Positions 58,097 to 64,000 of a stretch of 64,000 bases of DNA are shown here, piece after piece. The notes below the pieces were generated by a model. That model did not search any database and was not told the origin of the DNA. It was given only the letters and a program-made list of their open reading frames with translations. Origin of the DNA: JAJZNI01 sp035624785 (GTDB lineage: Bacteria > Chloroflexota > Dormibacteria > Aeolococcales > Aeolococcaceae); assembly GCA_035624785.1 (NCBI GenBank), contig DASPQV010000025.1, positions 1-64,000 of the forward strand, written 5' to 3'. The translations under genes were made by a program, and so were the position numbers. Within the stretch, counting starts at the first letter, position 1. Each line of letters starts with the position of its first letter.

Positions 58097-59022
58097 ATGT
58101 CGCCGCCGGAGTGGACGCTGGTCGGCGTTCATGGGCTGGTCGCCCTGAGTGGCGCCGCGGCCGGCATCTTCTTCAACCTCTACATCTTCGACGCCGCCGG
58201 TTTCGAGGCGGTCATCGCCTACCAACTGGTGCCGCTGCTCCTCCTCTACGCGCTCTACGTGGTCAGCGGCTACGTGCTCCGGTTGCTCAACCCACGTGGA
58301 ATGGCCCAGGCCGGCCTGGCGATCCAGGGGCTGGTCTACGCGGCCGTCTTCGCGGGGGGGCACCGAGCCCTGGACTGGCTGGTACCGCTCGCCGTGGCCA
58401 GCGGGTTGGCCCAGGGCCTCTTCTGGTCCGGCCTCAACGTCGCCATCTACGTCGAGACCAACACCGCCACCCGAACCCGGTTCTTCGCGCGGATCGCGCC
58501 GGTTACCACTTGGCGTCCGCGCTGGGGCCGATCGCGGGCGGGGGACTGCTCGCCCTCTTCTCCGCGCTGGCCGGGCTCCAGGCCGGCTACGGCGCGGTGT
58601 TCGCCGGGATCAGCCTTGCCAACCTGGTCGCGGCACTGCTCGCCCAGCGGCTCGCCCCATACGCCGGCATCGAGTTTTCGATCGGCGACCTGTTCCACCA
58701 TCGACGCGGGGCAGTCCGGACCGCGGTGCTGACCCAGCAGGCCGCAAAGGGGCTGTGGGACAGCGCCTTCCTGACCGTGTGGGTGCTGCTCATGGTGAGC
58801 ACCGTGGGCAGCGCCGCCCTGGTGAGCGTCGTAGCGACCGCCGCTTCGCTGGTGGACGCCGCCTCCAGCCTGGTGGCGGGCCACCTGCTGGGCCACAGCC
58901 CCGCCGTGGTCGCCTTCCTCTCCGTCTTCCCCCTGCTCGTCGGCCTGCTGCAGCACCGTCTCGACCGCCGTGGGGCTCCTGAGGCTGCTCCCGCCGGGGA
59001 TGCCACCAGCCGTGCCGGGTAG
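58097..59022 (+). pseudogene. MFS transporter gene interrupted by a frameshift near 58505
   Basis: From ATG 58097 one frame encodes membrane helices up to FFARIAPVTTW (VHGLVALSGAAAGIFFNLYI, YQLVPLLLLYALYVVSGYVL and so on). From about 58500 the continuation YHLASALGPIAGGGLLALFS to the stop at 59022 is in another frame. Joined, the two give one MFS-like protein of about 308 residues. A single missing base around 58495-58510 would explain it. No slippery heptamer is seen, so a real inactivating mutation or a sequencing error is likelier than programmed shifting. It lies 44 bases after the GntR-type regulator gene. Confidence 0.7.
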
Positions 59023-59069
59023 GCGCAGCGCCACACCGCTCAGACCGCGGACGGAGTGGCGGACAGGCC

Positions 59070-59098
59070 TTGACTAACTGGTACGTACCAGATTATCG
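59070..59098 (+). promoter_or_regulatory. Promoter of the ROK regulator with dre-like operator
   Basis: -35 TTGACT (59070-59075), 17-base spacer, -10 TTATCG (59093-59098). The spacer is filled by the perfect palindrome CTGGTACGTACCAG (59078-59091). The DasR/NagR sites have the form ACTGGTCTAGACCAGT; only the central four bases differ clearly. The GntR/UTRA protein at 57280 is the obvious binder. Confidence 0.65.
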
Positions 59099-59243
59099 TG
59101 GGCAGCGCTCCCATGCGGCACGATCCACGCATGACACCTGATGGCGACGCTGCCTCCTCAATTGGCCGGCGCGGCGGCCGCTCGCGACCGCCGCGCCAGG
59201 CCCCCCCGTCGCCTGATTGGCGAACGCCTAAACTGAAGGCGCG

Positions 59244-60641
59244 ATGACCAGCGGCGAATCGACGATGGAGGTGACGGGGCGTCATGAGACACCTCGCGCG
59301 CCGGGGACCCCCAGCGAGAGAGCTGTCCTTGACGAGCTCAAGCGCGGTGGGCCCGCCTCCCGTCCCCAGCTGGCCTCGCGGACCGGACTCTCCAAGCCGA
59401 CGGTGGCCAGCGTGCTGCGCAAGCTCGAAGATGCGGGGTTGGTGCGGCCAGCCGGCCAGAGCAGCCGCGGCCGGGGCCGGAGCGCCCTGGTTTTCGACTA
59501 CCAGCCGAGCGCCGGGTATGTCGCCGGAATCCACATCGGCCACAGCTGGATTCGCTGCGCAGTCGCCGACCTGGTGGGCACCGTCGTGGCCCGCAACGAT
59601 GTCCAGAACACTGCCCGAAGCGCGTCCACGGTGGTAAGCACAGTGAGCCGCGTCGCCCATGAGCTTGCCCGGAGCGCGGGCATTGCCTGGTCGCAGGTGG
59701 TGCGCACCACGGTGGGCAGCCCGGGGGTGTTCGATCCCGCGGACGGGACTCTCCTGCTCGCCTCCCGAATCCGCCGATGGGGGCGCCCAGGGCTGATCAT
59801 GGAGCTCCGGCGCGAGCTCGGCGAGATGACCACGATCGCCAACGACGCCAACCTCGCGGCGGTCGGAGAGCTCACCGCTGGTCACCATCCGTCAGCGACG
59901 ACCTTCGTGTACCTGATGGTGGGCACGGGGGTCGGCATGGGCATCGTCATCGATGGGAAGCTGCACAGCGGGAGTCGAGGTGCCGCCGGCGAACTGGCCT
60001 TCCTGCCCTTTGCCGAGGAGGGGGCACCGCGACCGCGTGCCTTCGGCAGGCGCTGGGGATCGTTCGAGGAGGCCGCCTCAGCGCGAGGAGTGGTGAGCAC
60101 GGCCGTCGAGCTGGGCATGTCCCCACGGGTCTCCGCCCTCCAGGTCTTCGATGCGGCCCGGCGCGGCCATCCTGCGGCGCGGACTGCCGTCGAACGCGAG
60201 GCGGAGCGGCTGGCGACTGCCATCGCAGCGGTGGCGGCGGTCGTTGACCCGGAGCTGGTGATCCTCGGCGGTGGCATCGGCAGCGAGCTGACCCTGCTTC
60301 GCGACCCCATGGAGCGGCGAATCCATCAGCTGACACCGTTCCACCCCCAGGTCGTCGTCAGCGACCTCGGTGACGAGGCCGTACTCCTGGGAGCGATCGC
60401 TACAGCCCTGGAGATGGCTGGCGAGCCCGTCTACGGCCGACCGCCGGCCGGGGAGACCAGCCCCGCGGGAAGGTTCTCCTTGCACGCCCCATCGCAGCCC
60501 AGCCCCGCGGCCAGCGGGCCGGTGGCGGCCGGCAACGGCGAACTGGAGCCGCATCCCAGGCCCGCCGTCGACGGCGATGCCGATCACGGTCGCGGCGGGG
60601 CACGGCCAAGGACCCCACGGCGCGTCCACGCCTCCGGCTGA
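59244..60641 (+). CDS. ROK-family transcriptional regulator
   Basis: 465 residues from ATG 59244. The N-terminal helix-turn-helix is RAVLDELKRGGPASRPQLAS, RTGLSKPTVASVLRKLEDAG. The ROK sugar-binding fold follows (YVAGIHIGHSWIRCAVADLV, IANDANLAAVGELTAG, YLMVGTGVGMGIVIDGKLHS, GSRGAAGELAFLPF). The Cys cluster that binds zinc in many ROK proteins is missing. A disordered Pro/Gly-rich tail of about 60 residues is added. Such proteins repress sugar genes until a sugar binds. The leader from the upstream promoter is about 140 bases. Confidence 0.88.
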   Translation: MTSGESTMEVTGRHETPRAPGTPSERAVLDELKRGGPASRPQLASRTGLSKPTVASVLRKLEDAGLVRPAGQSSRGRGRSALVFDYQPSAGYVAGIHIGHSWIRCAVADLVGTVVARNDVQNTARSASTVVSTVSRVAHELARSAGIAWSQVVRTTVGSPGVFDPADGTLLLASRIRRWGRPGLIMELRRELGEMTTIANDANLAAVGELTAGHHPSATTFVYLMVGTGVGMGIVIDGKLHSGSRGAAGELAFLPFAEEGAPRPRAFGRRWGSFEEAASARGVVSTAVELGMSPRVSALQVFDAARRGHPAARTAVEREAERLATAIAAVAAVVDPELVILGGGIGSELTLLRDPMERRIHQLTPFHPQVVVSDLGDEAVLLGAIATALEMAGEPVYGRPPAGETSPAGRFSLHAPSQPSPAASGPVAAGNGELEPHPRPAVDGDADHGRGGARPRTPRRVHASG

Positions 60642-60711
60642 GCCGGTCAGTCCAGCGCCCGGTCCCGTGGCCCCGGATCGCGTGATCAGGCGCGAACCGA
60701 AGGGAGCTGGG

Positions 60712-61560
60712 TCAGGACAGCTTCCTCAGCCTCGCCGCAACTTCCTCGGCAAACCGACCGATGAAGCCATCGATGTACTCCACCAAGTCGAGCTTCTCGT
60801 CCTCAACCAGAGGGGTCAGGTCGATCCCGAAGTTGATCAGCTGGGCGGCGTCCACGGCATGGGTCTCGTAGTAGGTGGCGTGGGCCCGGCGGCGGGCCAT
60901 GGTCGCCAGGTCGTAACGCTTGCCTCCAGCGATCTGCGAATCGAAAACGCCGACTAGCGACGCCTGCAGATGCTCGTGCTGGCTGACATCAAAGACGGTC
61001 TTGTCGCTATCGGTGAGCCAGTCGAGATCCCGCCACACCTCGCAGCCGTAAAGCTTGTGCGGTCTCTGGCTGGCGGGCAGCTCGCGGATCGCCGCGATCG
61101 TTCGCAACGCCACGCTGACGTGCGTGTCGTGCTTGTCGGCCAGATTGTGCGTATAGACCACCTCGGGCTGAGTCGCAGCGATCAGCGCCTTCAAATCATC
61201 CTTCGGCTGGGGGTTGGACGGGCTCTTCACGGCCGAGCTGGTGTGGTTCAGAAAGGCGACGGCCGAATACTCGCCGACGAAGGCAGCCTTCTTCTGCTCC
61301 AGCCGGCGCACCACCTGCATCTGCTCGTCGGTGTAGTCCGCATACAGGCCGTCGCGCGGACTGCCCGCTCCGTTGGTCACGACGATGCCCATGAACCACC
61401 GGTCACGCCTCCCGAACCCGGCCAGGATGCCCTGCATCGCCATGATCTCGATGTCGTCCTGGTGCGCCGAGATGCCCACATGGGTCACCCGCTTGAGCGC
61501 GTCCTCTTCGCGCACTCCATCGGGAACCCAGATCTCGGCTCCTTCGCCGCTCAGTCTCAT
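60712..61560 (-). CDS. PIG-L family deacetylase
   Basis: 282 residues. Zinc motif AHQDDIEIMA (A-H-x-D-D-x-E, with Gln in place of Pro) and the second site THNLADKHDTHVSVALR. The family (MshB, BtrD, GlcNAc-PI de-N-acetylase) removes acetyl groups from N-acetylglucosamine units. Its ATG overlaps the stop of the kinase-like gene upstream (ATGA), so the two are made together. Amino-sugar or glycoconjugate breakdown is likely; bacillithiol/mycothiol synthesis is less so in this setting. Confidence 0.88.
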   Translation of the reverse strand: MRLSGEGAEIWVPDGVREEDALKRVTHVGISAHQDDIEIMAMQGILAGFGRRDRWFMGIVVTNGAGSPRDGLYADYTDEQMQVVRRLEQKKAAFVGEYSAVAFLNHTSSAVKSPSNPQPKDDLKALIAATQPEVVYTHNLADKHDTHVSVALRTIAAIRELPASQRPHKLYGCEVWRDLDWLTDSDKTVFDVSQHEHLQASLVGVFDSQIAGGKRYDLATMARRRAHATYYETHAVDAAQLINFGIDLTPLVEDEKLDLVEYIDGFIGRFAEEVAARLRKLS

Positions 61561-62969
61561 CTCCTGACTCCTCTGTTGACCTCCGGCAAGCTGGCAGCGG
61601 CAATGGACTGGCCGACGCGGCGGTTGGCCTCATCGGGAAGCGCGATCTCAACATGGGAGGCGAGCTCCGGAAATTCGCTCCGCAGCACCTCGCGGCTCTT
61701 GTTCAGGATGATCTCGCCGCCCGGCCCCGTGGTTACCCGGCCCAGGATCAGCACGTGCTTCAGTTCGTAAAGATCGGCGTAGTGCGCGAGGCCGTAACCG
61801 AGATACACGCCGATGGTCTGGTAGACCTGCTCAGCCAGCGAATCGCCGGCTGCCATCTTCCTTTGCAATGCAACCAGCCTTCCGGGCAGGGGTAGGCCGG
61901 CCTCGAATTCCATGCCCGCCGCCACCGCCACCCGGTTGGTGGCCTGCTGCGAGAAGTACTGAGAGCCGCAGCAATCCCCCGACCATTCATCCTGGGGGCC
62001 GGCCGGCCGGTAATCCACGGGCACAAACGCCAGCTCATTCAGCCAGCTGGTGATGTTACCTTCGTGGTTCACGTAACCCGCCGCCTGGCTCGAGCCGAGC
62101 GCGACACCCAGCACCGGGTTGTCGCTCAGCGACATCGATCCCGCCAGCGCCGTGACTTCGCCGTCGTTCACAACCTCCATTGGCACCCCCAGCTCGCCGC
62201 GGATGCGCAGGAACAGTGGCGCGATCTTCTCGTCGAAGTCCGGCTTCGAGACTCCCCGGTAGAGCGACCCTACACGCACGCGGTTGTTGATGTAGACACC
62301 GGCCGCGCTGCCTCCCACCGCGTCCAGGCGCGGCAGGCAGCGGGCAGCTCGGCGGATCGACTCCATCACGCCTTCGTAGTGGTAGTCGGGGTCGGCGGCG
62401 CCGCCCGGGTCCCAAACCACTTCTTCGCTGAACACGGCCTCGCCGTCGATGACCGCGCTGGCCTTGCGGTCGCTGGCGCCGAGATCGAAGCCAACCCGGC
62501 AGCCATCGAGGTGGCGGCCGAGCGGCATGGTCATCTCTTGGGAATCCGGCACCGCCTCGGCGCAGCTCACAATCACCTCGAACGGGTGCTCGTAGACGCT
62601 GCCCATGAACTCTGAGTCGAACCGGCGGGCTCCCGCCGGCGAGTAGGTGGTCTTGATGTGCCGCCCGATCGCGGCTGGGCCGCCCACGAAGACCTTCCAG
62701 CCGCCGCGCTGCCAGAGAAGGGACTTCACGATCCGCTCGACGTAGAGGAGGGTGGCATCCAGATGGCCCGCCGCTGGCGGCACCACCGCGGTCGAGAACG
62801 TCGAGATCGAGCCGTCGCCCCGTTCAAGCGCTACCCGCAGTGGCTCTCCCCCCAATGCCGACGCGAGCTCGCGGTACTTTCGATTGAACAGAGCCGCGGG
62901 TAGAAAGCCCCGATCGAGGGGCGCGACGACGGCCGGTTGGACCTCGATGCCCGCGACTTGCAGACTCAT
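61557..62969 (-). CDS. ROK-like sugar kinase with extra N-terminal domain
   Basis: 470 residues from ATG 62969. Residues 1-160 form a domain I do not recognise (YVERIVKSLLWQRGGWKVFV, GGPAAIGRHIKTTYSPAGAR). The ASKHA/ROK part starts CRVGFDLGASDRKASAVIDG (phosphate-1), with VNDGEVTALAGSM and VLGVALGSSQAAGYVNHEGN (phosphate-2 region) later. GDCCGSQYFSQQ stands near where ROK proteins carry zinc-binding Cys. It would phosphorylate a sugar, or bind one without catalysis. Coupled to PIG-L and 49 bases after a MalK-like gene, it fits a sugar uptake and use operon. Confidence 0.75.
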   Translation of the reverse strand: MSLQVAGIEVQPAVVAPLDRGFLPAALFNRKYRELASALGGEPLRVALERGDGSISTFSTAVVPPAAGHLDATLLYVERIVKSLLWQRGGWKVFVGGPAAIGRHIKTTYSPAGARRFDSEFMGSVYEHPFEVIVSCAEAVPDSQEMTMPLGRHLDGCRVGFDLGASDRKASAVIDGEAVFSEEVVWDPGGAADPDYHYEGVMESIRRAARCLPRLDAVGGSAAGVYINNRVRVGSLYRGVSKPDFDEKIAPLFLRIRGELGVPMEVVNDGEVTALAGSMSLSDNPVLGVALGSSQAAGYVNHEGNITSWLNELAFVPVDYRPAGPQDEWSGDCCGSQYFSQQATNRVAVAAGMEFEAGLPLPGRLVALQRKMAAGDSLAEQVYQTIGVYLGYGLAHYADLYELKHVLILGRVTTGPGGEIILNKSREVLRSEFPELASHVEIALPDEANRRVGQSIAAASLPEVNRGVRR

Positions 62970-63018
62970 ACGCGCTTCTGGTTCGTCCCCATTCCCGGTC
63001 GCTGCCTGGTGCCCGGCG

Positions 63019-64000
63019 TCAATCGCCAAGCCTCTGTCCGCTGCTGGGGTCGAAGACGTGCGCCTCGGCAACGCGGACGGCGACCGGGATGGTGTCCCCG
63101 ACGGCGGGAAGAGAGCGTGCGTCCGCCCGGGCCACGAGCCGGAGCGCAGCGGCGCCGTCTGGGATATCCAGGTGCACCCAGGCATCGGCTCCGGTGTCCT
63201 CGACCAGGTGGACGCGGCAGCTCAACCGGGGAGTGCCGTTGGCGCTGGGCGCGGGAAGCGGGTGCAGGGCATCGGGCCGGATCCCGAATACCACCTCGGA
63301 TAGGCCAGCCCCTCGGGCAGCGGCAGCAGCGGGGCCGGGAAGGGGAATGGCGACCTCGCCGAAGCGGACCGCGGTGCCGTCGAAGGGGAGCCGGTCGAGG
63401 TTCATCGCCGGCGAGCCGACGAAGCCGGCCACGAAGACGTTGTCCGGGTGCTCGTAGAGGGTGCGCGGAGTGTCGCATTGCTGGAGCTTGCCGTCACGGA
63501 GCACCGCGACCCGGTGACCCAGGGTCATCGCCTCGATCTGGTCATGGGTGACGTAGACGGTGGTGATCCCCAGGCGGTGCTGGAGGGCGGAGATCTCGGC
63601 ACGGGTCTGGACCCGGAGCTTGGCGTCCAGGTTCGAGAGCGGCTCGTCCATCAGGAAGGCCTGGGGCTGGCGGACGATCGCCCGGCCCATGGCCACCCGC
63701 TGACGCTGGCCGCCGGAGAGCTGGCGAGGCCGGCGGTCGAGCAGCGCCTCTATCTCCAGGATGCGCGCCGCCTCCTCGACCAGCCGGGTGCGCTCCTCAT
63801 GGGGCACCCGCTTCTGCTTGAGGGGAAAGGCGAGGTTGTCGCGCACCGTTAGGTGCGGGTAGAGCGCGTAGCTCTGGAACACCATGGCGATGTCGCGGGC
63901 CTTGGGCGGCGCTCCGGTGACGACCTTGCCGCCGATGAGCACCTCGCCGCTGCTCACCATCTCCAGGCCGGCCAGCATCCTGAGCGCGGTGGACTTGCCG
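63019..64000 (-). CDS. Sugar ABC transporter ATPase (MalK/UgpC type), 5' end cut by window edge
   Basis: About 326 residues are visible, beginning inside Walker A (GKSTALRMLAGLE). Then Q loop (MVFQSYALYPHLTV), signature LSGGQRQRVAMGRAIVR, Walker B AFLMDEPLSNLDAKLR and H loop YVTHDQIEAMTLG. The C-terminal TOBE region (VFGIRPDALHPL, HVFDPSSGQRLGD) is that of the CUT1 sugar and glycerol-phosphate importers. It powers uptake with permeases and a binding protein that should lie to the right of the window. The kinase-like and PIG-L genes follow on the same strand. Confidence 0.93.
   Translation of the reverse strand, partial: GKSTALRMLAGLEMVSSGEVLIGGKVVTGAPPKARDIAMVFQSYALYPHLTVRDNLAFPLKQKRVPHEERTRLVEEAARILEIEALLDRRPRQLSGGQRQRVAMGRAIVRQPQAFLMDEPLSNLDAKLRVQTRAEISALQHRLGITTVYVTHDQIEAMTLGHRVAVLRDGKLQQCDTPRTLYEHPDNVFVAGFVGSPAMNLDRLPFDGTAVRFGEVAIPLPGPAAAAARGAGLSEVVFGIRPDALHPLPAPSANGTPRLSCRVHLVEDTGADAWVHLDIPDGAAALRLVARADARSLPAVGDTIPVAVRVAEAHVFDPSSGQRLGD

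Noticed and set aside
57064..58098. 344-codon minus-strand ORF opposite the GntR gene
   Set aside because: Antisense shadow in GC-rich DNA; the plus-strand GntR/UTRA protein is unmistakable.

Overview
The window is GC-rich, densely coded bacterial DNA. Short overlapping junctions (ATGA, GTGA), GTG starts and GGAGG-type ribosome sites are frequent. The gene content points to a Gram-positive-like, aerobic, motile bacterium of the Terrabacteria side: inositol phospholipid and PIM-type mannolipid genes, sulfolipid synthase, SCO1/CtaG copper and cytochrome oxidase assembly, DUF929/DsbB-like disulfide genes, a CwlO-like hydrolase and ECF sigma signalling. It could be a deep-branching actinobacterium or a Chloroflexota/Dormibacterota-type lineage. 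No marker gene settles this, so the placement is inference.

Layout, left to right. 1-3.5 kb: a truncated lipoprotein substrate-binding protein preceded by an array of four identical-architecture palindromes, then a chemoreceptor. 3.9-7.5 kb: holB, a CPBP protease and a SulP transporter. 7.5-11.9 kb (minus strand): an ArsR - ino1 - acyltransferase - PimA-like - phosphatidylinositol-phosphate synthase operon running into sulP, headed by a long inverted repeat. 12-22 kb: a thiol/redox and respiratory-assembly block (DsbB-like, DUF929, persulfide dioxygenase-rhodanese, hybrid kinase, a SCO1-Trx-TlpA triple fusion, a duplicated-motif membrane protein, CtaG). 22-24.2 kb: an ECF sigma factor and its propeller-type anti-sigma partner. 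24.3-25.9 kb: a tRNA-Tyr of archaeal design (C1:G72, short variable loop) followed by an archaeal/eukaryal-type tyrosyl-tRNA synthetase. 26-31.6 kb: SIMPL protein, dehydrogenase, K+ channel and a GT20 trehalose-phosphate-synthase-like enzyme. 31.8-34 kb: a MerR/HspR-like - response regulator - MerR/HspR-like cassette that continues into two membrane-stress-type genes. 34-36.3 kb: a class A PBP. 36.6-40.8 kb: a flippase-like protein, epimerase, SqdB and GT2 operon. 40.8-47.1 kb: a second chemoreceptor, a nitrilase-family enzyme, a c-di-GMP GGDEF/EAL protein and a FIST protein. 47.3-52 kb: tRNA-Gln, GNAT, NRAMP-like transporter, a pseudokinase and a CwlO-like hydrolase with a WalR-type box. 52.2-57 kb: a CBS-citrate synthase fusion, PEBP and acetyl-CoA synthetase. 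57.2-64 kb: a probable (amino)sugar locus with a GntR/UTRA regulator, a frameshifted MFS gene, a ROK regulator with a dre-like operator, a PIG-L deacetylase, a ROK-like kinase and a MalK-type ATPase cut by the right edge.

The strongest candidate for something unusual is the tRNA-Tyr/TyrRS cassette: both RNA and protein carry the archaeal recognition elements. Next come the CBS-citrate synthase with a Glu at the catalytic Asp position, the ArsR-controlled inositol-lipid operon, the MerR-REC-MerR cassette and the operator array at the left edge.
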